Source: an uncultured Clostridia bacterium (GTDB lineage: Bacteria; Bacillota; Clostridia; TANB77; CAG-508). From it: a stretch of DNA of 41,841 nucleotides. This document shows positions 16,319 to 24,410 of the stretch, in pieces (within the stretch, counting starts at the first letter, position 1; every line of letters starts with the position of its first letter). The translations under genes and the position numbers were made by a program. The stretch covers positions 1-41,841 of the forward strand of contig CAKPQL010000014.1 of assembly GCA_934178555.1 (NCBI GenBank), in the 5' to 3' direction. The notes under the pieces are model-generated. The model was not told the origin of the DNA and ran no database searches. It saw nothing but the letters and a program-made list of their open reading frames with translations.

Positions 16319-16466
16319 ATAGTTTAGATGCTGAACTTAATTTATATCTATCTTTTACAGTTTTTATAGTTTTATTCCTAGTGTTAAGGTTTAACACTGC
16401 TGTATATTGTTAATTTAACAATATGAATTAGTACAGTACTCTAAACTATAAAACTTACTAGGAGGA
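16319..16466 (+). promoter_or_regulatory. Structured leader of the sortase operon with anti-Shine-Dalgarno element
   Basis: A 10-bp outer inverted repeat (16319-16328 with 16440-16449) encloses three short hairpins: 16380-16398 (8 bp), 16404-16424 (9 bp) and 16430-16440 (5 bp). TCCTAGT at 16376-16382 is perfectly complementary to ACTAGGA at 16457-16463, which contains the start of the AGGAGG ribosome site. The outer or first hairpin and the anti-SD pairing exclude each other, as in a translational switch. Whether this is transcribed is not shown. Confidence 0.5.
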
Positions 16467-16473
16467 ACTAAGT

Positions 16474-17031
16474 GTGATTAATTATACAAAAAAGAATGTA
16501 TTAATAATTACACTTACAATAACAATACTAATATATGTAGTTATAAGTGTAATTTGGTCTAATATTAATAAAAATATGACTGTAAATAATACCGTAGAAA
16601 AAGTAATAACTCAAGATACACAAGAGAATGTAGAACCTAAGAAAAATAAAAATTATATTTGGCAAATACAAATTCCAGTAATAGAACTTGTTGCTGATAT
16701 ATCAGAGGGCACAACGCCTAATGTAATTGCAAAATATGTGGGACATTTTAGCAAAACTAGTACATTAAATGGAAATATTGGATTGGCTGCACATAACAGA
16801 GGATATGATGTAGAAAGTTATTTTAAAAATATAAAAAACTTACAATTAGGTGATGAAATAATATACCAAAAAGATGAAGAAATAAAAAAGTATAAAGTTA
16901 TAAAAAACATAATAATAGATGAAACAGATTGGACATATCTGCAAAGTACTAATGACAATAGAATAACATTAATAACGTGTGTAGAAGATAAGCCAGAATA
17001 TAGAAGATGTGTTCAGGCAGTTGAACTTTAG
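16474..17031 (+). CDS. Sortase (class B/D-like transpeptidase)
   Basis: The 185-residue protein has an N-terminal membrane anchor (about 8-28) and a sortase domain. The catalytic residues are in place: His107 in LAAHNRG, Cys169 in TLITCVEDKPEYRR, and Arg177/178. Sortases cleave an LPxTG-type motif and join the protein to the cell wall or a pilus. The GTG start follows AGGAGG. The next gene, 48 bases on, encodes a surface protein with an LPRTG end, so this is a dedicated sortase-substrate pair. Sequence alone does not settle the class. The structured leader with SD complement suggests regulated translation. Confidence 0.88.
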   Translation: MINYTKKNVLIITLTITILIYVVISVIWSNINKNMTVNNTVEKVITQDTQENVEPKKNKNYIWQIQIPVIELVADISEGTTPNVIAKYVGHFSKTSTLNGNIGLAAHNRGYDVESYFKNIKNLQLGDEIIYQKDEEIKKYKVIKNIIIDETDWTYLQSTNDNRITLITCVEDKPEYRRCVQAVEL

Positions 17032-17079
17032 TAAAATAATTAGCATATTGCTGATTTAACAGGAAAGGAAATAACAGAA

Positions 17080-18330
17080 ATGAGAAAAATAGTTAAACCA
17101 ATGATTTTAGTATTAATTATATTACAAATACTTAGTATATCATCATCTACTTTTGCAGTAGAAACAGGAGATAATGTTTTGCTATATTCTAAAGAAAAAT
17201 TAGATGATATTGAAATGAATTATTATGGTCAGGATATAGTTGCTTATTATACGGTATATAGTAAAGACGGAATAGAGTATCCAGCATATTGTGTAAATTA
17301 TGAATATGGTGGTGTTACAGATAATAAATCATATAATGTCCAAATTACAGAGGAGTATAACAATATAGATGTATGGAAAGCAATTATAAATGGATATCCG
17401 TTTAAAAGTGCAACAGAACTTGGATGTGCAAACGACCAAGAAGCATATGCTGCAACCAAACAAGCAGTATTTTGTATGCTATATAATAGAGATTTAAAAT
17501 GGTATACTTATAAAGGCGAAGCTGGAAAAAGAACTTATGAAGCTATGAAAAAAATTGTTGAAATAGCTAGATCTTCTAACCAGACTCCAACTAGTACGCA
17601 AATAGGTATAAATGAAGAAGAATGGAAAATAGATGAAATAGATAATAATTTTTTATCTAAAAAAATAACATTAGATTGTGAAACAGAAATTTCTAGATTT
17701 AGTGTAACTTTAGAGGGAAATATACCAGATGGAACTAGTATAGTGGACTTAAAAAATAATAGATTAACAGAATTTAAAAACTGTAAAGAGTTTAAAATAT
17801 TAGTACCTTTAAAAAGTTTAAAAACCAAAGACGAATTTATAGTAAATGTACAAGGAAAAGTAAATTCATATCCAATGTATTATGGAAAAGCACCATCTAC
17901 TAATATGCAAAGTTATGTATTAACAGCAGGAATAGTAAAGCAAGAATTATCAACAAAATTAGTAGAATACCCAGAGAATAAGACTAAAATAATAATAAAA
18001 AAACAAGGTGAAGGAGAAAATGTTTTACAAGGAGTAAAATTTAATATATTAGATGCTAATAAAAACATAATATTCGAAAATATAAAAACAAATGAGTATG
18101 GAATTATTGAAATAGATAATATGATACCAGGAATATATTATCTACAAGAGGTAGAAACAGTAGAAGGATATGAATTGAATGATACAATAATAGAATTTAG
18201 TATAGGTTTAGACGAAGAAAAAGAAATTGTTGTTCAAAATAACAAAATACCAGAAATACCAGATGAACCAGAAATCCTCCAAACACCAACTGCTCCAGAA
18301 CCTCCTAAATTGCCACGAACGGGTTGGTAG
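17080..18330 (+). CDS. Surface protein with thioester domain, SpaA-like domain and terminal LPRTGW
   Basis: A signal peptide covers residues about 1-27 (ILQILSISSSTFAVE). Residues about 30-170 resemble a thioester (TQXA) adhesin domain: Cys71 in YPAYCVNYEYGG and Gln128 in YAATKQAVFC would form the internal Cys-Gln thioester that attacks host or surface amines. Residues about 305-390 are a SpaA/Cna-B-like domain (LQGVKFNILDANKNIIF, then GIYYLQEVETVEGYELND), with a candidate isopeptide Lys and Glu. A Pro-rich linker leads to LPRTGW and the stop. The normal hydrophobic helix and basic tail of an LPxTG sorting signal are missing, which is odd. It is the presumed substrate of the upstream sortase. 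The ribosome site is AGGAAAGGA. Confidence 0.85.
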   Translation: MRKIVKPMILVLIILQILSISSSTFAVETGDNVLLYSKEKLDDIEMNYYGQDIVAYYTVYSKDGIEYPAYCVNYEYGGVTDNKSYNVQITEEYNNIDVWKAIINGYPFKSATELGCANDQEAYAATKQAVFCMLYNRDLKWYTYKGEAGKRTYEAMKKIVEIARSSNQTPTSTQIGINEEEWKIDEIDNNFLSKKITLDCETEISRFSVTLEGNIPDGTSIVDLKNNRLTEFKNCKEFKILVPLKSLKTKDEFIVNVQGKVNSYPMYYGKAPSTNMQSYVLTAGIVKQELSTKLVEYPENKTKIIIKKQGEGENVLQGVKFNILDANKNIIFENIKTNEYGIIEIDNMIPGIYYLQEVETVEGYELNDTIIEFSIGLDEEKEIVVQNNKIPEIPDEPEILQTPTAPEPPKLPRTGW

Positions 18331-18358
18331 AATGATTTAGCAAAATTAGTAAAAAAAG

Positions 18359-18397
18359 TAAGGATAGATTTTAAAGTCTATCCTTATGTTTGTTTTC
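18359..18397 (+). terminator. Terminator of the sortase operon
   Basis: TAAGGATAGA and TCTATCCTTA form a perfect 10-bp stem (18359-18368 with 18377-18386), followed by TGTTTGTTTTCT. Confidence 0.8.
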
Positions 18398-18584
18398 TAG
18401 GAATTTTTGTTGATATATTGCATATTTTCTAATTGTTGGCAATTTCAACAATCCGTGTGGAAAGGTGCTATTCATATAATGAATTAAATATGGTATGGGG
18501 AAAAAATGCTTTTCAAATTAGTAAAAATATTATATAATAGAATAATATGAAGAATTTTAAACATTTGTAGGAGGAGTCCAAATA

Positions 18585-19895
18585 ATGAAAATAGGATTTG
18601 TATCATTAGGTTGTTCTAAAAATTTAGTAGATACAGAAATGATGATAGGATTATTTAAAAATAATAATTATGAAATAGTGAATAACCCTAAAGATGCGGA
18701 AATAATACTTATTAATACATGTGGTTTTATAGAGTCTGCTAAAGAAGAGGGAATAAATACAATATTAGAGATGAGTGAATACAAAAAGAATGGCAAATGC
18801 AGATATATAATCGTTACTGGATGTTTGGTACAAAGATATAAAAAGGAATTAGAGAAAGCTTTGCCAGAAGTAGATTTGTTTATGAGTATTGATGAATATG
18901 AAGATATGTGGAATAAGGTAGAAAAAACAATAAATGTTAAAGAAGAAAAAACCACGAATTGTTTAGATTACATGGAAAGAGTTGTAACTACAGGAAATAC
19001 AACTGCATATTTGAAAATTGCAGAAGGGTGTAGTAACAGATGTACATATTGTGCAATACCTTACATAAGAGGTCCATATATTAGCAGAAAAATAGAGGAT
19101 ATACTTGATGAAGCAAAAATATTAGCTAAAAAGGGAATTAAAGAAATAATAGTAATTGCTCAAGATACTACAAAATATGGAATTGATATTTATGGAGAAT
19201 CAAAATTAGTTAAATTATTAAGTAAATTAAGTGAATTTAAAGAGTTTAAGTGGATTAGATTTTTATATGCATATCCTGAAACTATTACAGAAGAGCTTAT
19301 AGAATTAGTAAAAAATAATCCTAAGATATGTAAGTATTTTGATATACCAATTCAACATATATCAAATAATGTATTAAAAAGAATGAATAGGAAAAGTGAC
19401 AGCACATCAATACGAAATTTAATAAGTAAGATAAGAAGAGAAATACCTGATGTAGTAATAAGAACTTCTTTAATAGTAGGATTTCCTGGTGAAACTGAAG
19501 AAGATTTTAGTAAGTTATATGAATTTGTTAATGAAGCTAAATTTGATAGATTAGGTACATTTATGTATTCTAAAGAAGATGGAACACCAGCAGCCAGATT
19601 AAAAGAACAAATACATCATATGACTAAAAAAAGTAGATACAACAAAATAATGGCATTGCAACAACAAATATCAAATGAAAAATTAGAAAAATATATAAAT
19701 AGAAAATTGGATGTATTGATTGAAGGAAAAACATTTGATGGAAAATATTACATAGGTAGAAGTGAATATGATGTACCTGATATGGATGGTATAGTATATA
19801 TAAAAAATAGTAAAAATGCAGAAATAGGAAGCTTTGTTAAATGTATAATAACAAATACAAGAGAATATGATTTGATTGCAGACTTTGAAAAATAG
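18585..19895 (+). CDS. rimO: Ribosomal protein S12 methylthiotransferase (radical SAM)
   Basis: RimO adds a methylthio group to an Asp of ribosomal protein S12. The N-terminal UPF0004 domain carries SLGCSKNLVDTE, INTCGFI and TGCLVQRY, whose Cys bind one Fe-S cluster. The radical SAM motif is Cys149, Cys153 and Cys156 (GCSNRCTYC), followed by AIPYIRGPYISR. The RTSLIVGFPGETEEDF block and a C-terminal TRAM domain (about 370-436, LDVLIEGKTFDGKYYIGRSE) complete the 436-residue enzyme. The SLGCSKN start distinguishes RimO from MiaB. GGAGGAG precedes the ATG. It opens a plus-strand run and ends nine bases before the next gene. Confidence 0.95.
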   Translation: MKIGFVSLGCSKNLVDTEMMIGLFKNNNYEIVNNPKDAEIILINTCGFIESAKEEGINTILEMSEYKKNGKCRYIIVTGCLVQRYKKELEKALPEVDLFMSIDEYEDMWNKVEKTINVKEEKTTNCLDYMERVVTTGNTTAYLKIAEGCSNRCTYCAIPYIRGPYISRKIEDILDEAKILAKKGIKEIIVIAQDTTKYGIDIYGESKLVKLLSKLSEFKEFKWIRFLYAYPETITEELIELVKNNPKICKYFDIPIQHISNNVLKRMNRKSDSTSIRNLISKIRREIPDVVIRTSLIVGFPGETEEDFSKLYEFVNEAKFDRLGTFMYSKEDGTPAARLKEQIHHMTKKSRYNKIMALQQQISNEKLEKYINRKLDVLIEGKTFDGKYYIGRSEYDVPDMDGIVYIKNSKNAEIGSFVKCIITNTREYDLIADFEK

Positions 19896-19904
19896 GTGAT
19901 TTAA

Positions 19905-20837
19905 GTGAAAATAAAAGATATGGCAGAAGAAATAAAAAAGCAAATGCCCAAAGATTTAAATGAGTTAGAAATGTTGAGATACATATATATTTACATAGGA
20001 AAAAGGAAAAGTTTTGATCCTCGATATTATTTTGGAAATAGCGAAACAAGAAATAAAATATATAGATTAGCCAGTCAAAAAATTCGTGATGAAAACTTTT
20101 TAGTGGAAAATAAAGAATTAATATGTACTTCGATTTCTAATACATTAAGATTAGTTGCAAAAGAATTTGGAATAGAATTAGCGTTGCAAAAGGATGAAAA
20201 AGGTGTTGGAGCACATATGTATAATTTAGCAAAATTAAAAGATGGAAGAGTGATAAAACTAGATTTACAAAGGGATTTGGGTGATATACATATAGGACAT
20301 ATAACAAGAAATTTTGGAGACCTGGAAGTGTTTTGCAATTGCATAAGTGATGAAGAATTAGAAAAAATTGATGAAAAAATAGGATATAAAAAAGAAAATT
20401 ATAAAGGAAATAATATAGCTATATTAAGAAAGCAAACACAAAATATGAAAGTTTTAGATGCTATAAGATTTGTATTAAATTCGGATAAATTTAATACTGT
20501 TTTAAAGGAAGCGGAAGGATATATAGAATTATTAGATTATGTGAAAACAGCATTACAATATTGCACAGGCGAAATAAATCCTCCAGTTATTAATTGCTAT
20601 AGAGATGAGAATATTAATAAGCAAGCATTAGATAAAAGGCAATATTCAATGTGTATATATGCTGAGAAAGGAAATGACTTTAACATATATTTGTTTAAGA
20701 AAAAAGAGAGAAGATTTGTGGAAGTAACACCAGAAAGAATGATACGATTAGTGAATGAAGGACTTAAAATAGAAAATAAATCACACAATTCTAAGAAACT
20801 AATAAAAAGAATAAATCATACTTCATTAGAAAGATAG
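19905..20837 (+). CDS. Transglutaminase-like (papain-fold) protein of unknown function
   Basis: The 310-residue cytosolic protein starts at GTG 19905, close behind AGGTGAT, nine bases after rimO. A possible papain/transglutaminase-like triad is Cys74 in LICTSISNTL, His104 in GVGAHMYNLAKL and Asp120 in VIKLDLQRDLGD, spaced as in transglutaminase-core proteins. The C-terminal half (about 170-310) ends in a basic tail (HNSKKLIKRINHTSLER). No signal peptide or membrane helix is present. I do not recognise a named family. Its place between rimO and scpB suggests a housekeeping or peptide-processing role, but no substrate can be inferred. Confidence 0.6.
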   Translation: MKIKDMAEEIKKQMPKDLNELEMLRYIYIYIGKRKSFDPRYYFGNSETRNKIYRLASQKIRDENFLVENKELICTSISNTLRLVAKEFGIELALQKDEKGVGAHMYNLAKLKDGRVIKLDLQRDLGDIHIGHITRNFGDLEVFCNCISDEELEKIDEKIGYKKENYKGNNIAILRKQTQNMKVLDAIRFVLNSDKFNTVLKEAEGYIELLDYVKTALQYCTGEINPPVINCYRDENINKQALDKRQYSMCIYAEKGNDFNIYLFKKKERRFVEVTPERMIRLVNEGLKIENKSHNSKKLIKRINHTSLER

Positions 20838-20905
20838 TTATATTGACACTATTAAAAATAAATGTAATAATATACATATTATATTATTTAAGAAAGAGGT
20901 CCTAG

Positions 20906-21502
20906 ATGGAAATAGAAAAAGCAAAATCTATAATAGAAGCAATGTTATTTGCTGCAGGAAGAGAAGTAAAACAAGAAGAAATAATGTCTGTATTAGAAAT
21001 AGGAGCAGAGGATTTGGAAAAGATAGTACATTCATTACAAAATGAATATACTAATCAAAATAGAGGAATTGAAATTATAAAAATGAATAATTGTTATCAA
21101 TTAACAACTAAGAAAGAATATTATGATTATATTTATCCTTTGTTTGATAATAGAGCAAAACCAACGATATCTACAGCTGCAATGGAAACATTATCAATAA
21201 TAGCATATAATCCCAAAATAACAAGAGCACAGATAGAAGCCATAAGAGGGGTTAGCGTAGACGGAACAATTTATAAGTTACTAGAATTTGGATTAATTGA
21301 AGATGCTGGAAAACTTGACATACCAGGTAAACCCACAGGATATAGGACAACAAACCAATTCTTAAAAATGTTTGGATTAACATCATTAGACGAACTGCCG
21401 GAACTTCCTCGTTATAGAATAGATGAAAATGAACAAATAGTGATAGATGACTTAGTAGAAAATAATGAAAATAATATAGAAAACAATACAATAAAAGATT
21501 AA
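20906..21502 (+). CDS. scpB: Segregation and condensation protein B
   Basis: ScpB is the winged-helix partner that dimerises and binds ScpA in the SMC condensin complex. The 198-residue product shows the family pattern: EKAKSIIEAMLFAAGREVKQ at the start, then LTTKKEYYDYIYPLF, STAAMETLSIIAYNPKITRA, IRGVSVDGTIYKLLEFGLIE, GKPTGYRTTNQFLKMFGL and an acidic tail. GAAAGAGG is the ribosome site. scpA is not in this window; smc itself is 16 kb downstream. It is followed 18 bases on by the start of proS, so the two are likely co-transcribed. Confidence 0.95.
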   Translation: MEIEKAKSIIEAMLFAAGREVKQEEIMSVLEIGAEDLEKIVHSLQNEYTNQNRGIEIIKMNNCYQLTTKKEYYDYIYPLFDNRAKPTISTAAMETLSIIAYNPKITRAQIEAIRGVSVDGTIYKLLEFGLIEDAGKLDIPGKPTGYRTTNQFLKMFGLTSLDELPELPRYRIDENEQIVIDDLVENNENNIENNTIKD

Positions 21503-21520
21503 AATATTTTGGAGGTTTTT

Positions 21521-22963
21521 ATGAGTAATAAAGATAATAATTTTGTAAAAGATATAACAAATATAGAAGAAGATTTTGCTAAATGGTATACTGATATAGT
21601 TTTAAAAGCAGATTTAGCAGATTATACAGATACAAAAGGTTGTATAGCAATAAAGCCATATGGATATGGAATATGGGAGAACATACAAAAATATACAGAT
21701 GCTAAATTTAAAAAACTAGGCGTAAAAAATATTTATTTACCAGTGTTGATACCAGAAAGCTTGTTAAATAAGGAAAAAGACCATGTTGAAGGATTTGCAC
21801 CAGAAGTTGCTTGGGTAACAATAGGTGGTGAAGAAAAGCTAGAGGAAAAGTTGTGCATAAGACCAACTTCAGAAACAATGTTTTCAACAATGTTTTCAAA
21901 GTGGTTAAATTCATGGAGAGATTTACCTATAGTGACAAATCAATGGTGTAATGTACTAAGATGGGAAAAAGAAACAAGACCATTTTTGCGTTCAAGAGAA
22001 TTTTTATGGCAAGAAGGTCATACTGTACATGAAACAGCAGAAGAAGCACAAGAATTAACATTAAAAATGTTAGATGTATATAAAGAAGTAATAGAAGAAC
22101 TACTTGCAATTCCTGTATTACAAGGAAGGAAAACACCAAAAGAACAATTTGCGGGAGCTGTTGCAACATATACAGTTGAAACATTAATGCATGATGGAAG
22201 AGCTTTACAAGCTGGAACATCACATTATTTTGGACAAAATTTTACTAAACCATTTAATGTAAAATTTCAAAATAGAGATGGAAAAGAAGAATATGCATAT
22301 CAAACTTCATGGGGATCTAGTACTAGATTAATTGGTGCAGTTATAATGGCTCATGGAGATAATAGAGGTTTAAAATTGCCTCCAAAGGTTGCGCCAATAC
22401 AAGTTGTTGTTGTTCCAATAGCACAACATAAAGAAGGTGTATCTGAAAAAGCAACAGACTTATTTAATAAATTGAATGAAAAGTACAGAGCACATATTGA
22501 TTTAAGAGATAACTGTTCACCAGGATATAAATTCAATGATTGGGAAATGAGAGGAATACCAGTAAGAGTTGAAATTGGACCAAGAGATATAGAAAATGGT
22601 GTAGCAATGCTTGTAAGAAGAGATACATTAGAAAAGCAAGAAGTGAAATTAGAAGAATTAGAACAAAAAGTAGGCGAATTATTAGAAGAAATACAAAAAA
22701 ATATGTTTAATATGTGTAAAGAGAGATTAGACCAAAGAACAAGTGTGGCAACAAATTTAGATGAATTTGTAAAGAAAATAAATGAAAATCAAGGATATAT
22801 AAAAACAATGTGGTGTGGAGATGTTGAATGTGAAAATAAAATTAAAGAATTAACAGGAGCACATTCAAGATGTATACCATTTAATCAAGAAAAATTAGGA
22901 GATAAGTGTGTTTGTTGCGGAAAACCAGCAAATACGATGGTAGTTTGGGGAAGACAATATTAA
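21521..22963 (+). CDS. proS: Prolyl-tRNA synthetase, archaeal/eukaryotic-type (ProS type 3)
   Basis: I start it at ATG 21521 because GGAGG ends six bases earlier; the open frame extends four codons further to a TTG that overlaps that site. The 480-residue class II enzyme charges tRNA-Pro. Motif 2 lies in VLRWEKETRPFLRSREFLWQ, with EGHTVHETAEEA after it, then QTSWGSSTRLIGAVIMAHGD (motif 3), and a C-terminal domain with Cys pairs (GDVECENKIKE and CVCCGKPANTM). It lacks the large editing insertion of the bacterial type, which marks it as the shorter archaeal-like form found in many Clostridia. No T-box leader is visible; transcription probably continues from scpB. Confidence 0.95.
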   Translation: MSNKDNNFVKDITNIEEDFAKWYTDIVLKADLADYTDTKGCIAIKPYGYGIWENIQKYTDAKFKKLGVKNIYLPVLIPESLLNKEKDHVEGFAPEVAWVTIGGEEKLEEKLCIRPTSETMFSTMFSKWLNSWRDLPIVTNQWCNVLRWEKETRPFLRSREFLWQEGHTVHETAEEAQELTLKMLDVYKEVIEELLAIPVLQGRKTPKEQFAGAVATYTVETLMHDGRALQAGTSHYFGQNFTKPFNVKFQNRDGKEEYAYQTSWGSSTRLIGAVIMAHGDNRGLKLPPKVAPIQVVVVPIAQHKEGVSEKATDLFNKLNEKYRAHIDLRDNCSPGYKFNDWEMRGIPVRVEIGPRDIENGVAMLVRRDTLEKQEVKLEELEQKVGELLEEIQKNMFNMCKERLDQRTSVATNLDEFVKKINENQGYIKTMWCGDVECENKIKELTGAHSRCIPFNQEKLGDKCVCCGKPANTMVVWGRQY

Positions 22964-22984
22964 TTTTATAGGAGAAAATTACAT

Positions 22985-24350
22985 ATGAGTAAGAAATCAA
23001 ATATTGTATCTAAAATAAGTTCATTAATGTTTATAATATTTGTGATATTATCACTAATAGTTTTACATAGAGTATATAAAACACATTATTTTAATGATTT
23101 TTATAAAGCAGAAGAAAAATTAAATACAACAAAATTTACTAGAGATAGTGAAGTAAAATATTCAGATACATATAGTTATAAATTAGAGTCTGAGGAGTAT
23201 AATGATGCGATGTTTTATAAAACAGTTAATGTAGAAAAAGATACTTCATATAAAGTTACTTGTATGGTAAAAACTGAAAATGTAATGCCTGAAAAGGAGG
23301 TTTCTCGGTTCTGGTGCACAGATTTGTTTATCTAATACGGTTTATTCCTCAAAGAGCATAACTGGAACACATGATTGGCAGAAATTAGAATTTGTGTTTA
23401 ATTCTAGAAATAATGATACTGTAGACATTGGATTTAGATTAGGAGGAAATGCTGAAAACTGCAAAGGTATTGCTTGGTTTTCAGATTTTAAATTGGAAAA
23501 GGGCAAAGTAACAACAGATACTAATTGGAATATGGTATGTTTTATATGCAAAAATGTTGATGTTATGATAGAACAAAGTGGACAAATGAATGAATTGAAA
23601 TTTTCTATGAGCGATGAAGATGTTGAAACTATGAAAGATAATATGTCTAGACTAAAGAATTCGTGTTATTCTTTATCAAATGGAAAGATGTCAATTGATT
23701 ATAAAATTATAGAAATAAACGAGCCAATTACTTCTATTTCTTATGATAAAAGTCATGGATATTATATTGATCCGATAAATGTTAGGGATTTAATAGATTC
23801 TTATGTACAACAAGATGATTATGATCATATTTTTATAGCAGTCAGATTAGGTGATATGACAAACGAAATACCAGTATATGATTGGATAGGGCTTGGCGGA
23901 ATGGATTACTATGGAATAGGATTTTCCAATATAAGATTACCTAATGATAGTAGTAAAAGCTATGCATATAGATACAACCCTTATCTAAATACATTTCCAG
24001 AAGAGGTTTTTTTGCATGAGTTTTTACATTCCTTAGAAAGAAATTTAATAGAGTATGGATATGATATTCCGGCATTGCACGATAATGAAAAATATGGATA
24101 TAAGAACCAATCATTAATTGGACTAAGAAATTGGTATAAAGATTATATGACAGGAAAAATATGGGATGATATAAATCATAAATATATAGGATTAGACGAA
24201 ATTGTATATAAATTGAAACCATCACATAAAAGTGACTTTAGCAATGCGGAGCAAATAGAGTTTGTAAAAGAACCTCAAAATATAACAGATGACATTGGTG
24301 CAATAGTGAAAACAATATCAAAAGCAATTATGGAAATAAAGAATAAATAG
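22985..24350 (+). CDS. Membrane-anchored predicted zinc metallopeptidase, interrupted by one +1 shift at CGG
   Basis: Two frames together make one protein of 454 residues if the CGG at 23306-23308 is passed by a +1 step; the total is then an exact multiple of three. The N-terminus has one membrane helix (about 14-33). A beta-rich domain (about 60-180) resembles carbohydrate-binding or galactose-binding-like folds (YKVTCMVKTENV, then GFRLGGNAENCKGIAWFSDF). The catalytic part has HEFLHSLE with His344, Glu345 and His348, a zincin motif. I do not recognise a named family. AGGAGA precedes ATG 22985. It lies between proS and queA in the same run. Without the shift the product stops after 116 residues. 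Confidence 0.65.
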
Positions 24351-24410
24351 TATATGTAATTATTGTAGGGCAAATCGATTTATTTGTCTGCAAGATAAGG
24401 GGAGAATCGT

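Noticed and set aside
18331..18430. Readthrough extension of the LPRTGW protein into a hydrophobic tail
   Set aside because: The same frame does contain hydrophobic residues, but they coincide with a perfect terminator hairpin and end at another stop; no sign of selection as a tail.
24360..24400. Hairpin before queA as a preQ1 riboswitch
   Set aside because: Only a short 8-pair stem is present, without the A-rich tail and pseudoknot pattern of preQ1 riboswitches.
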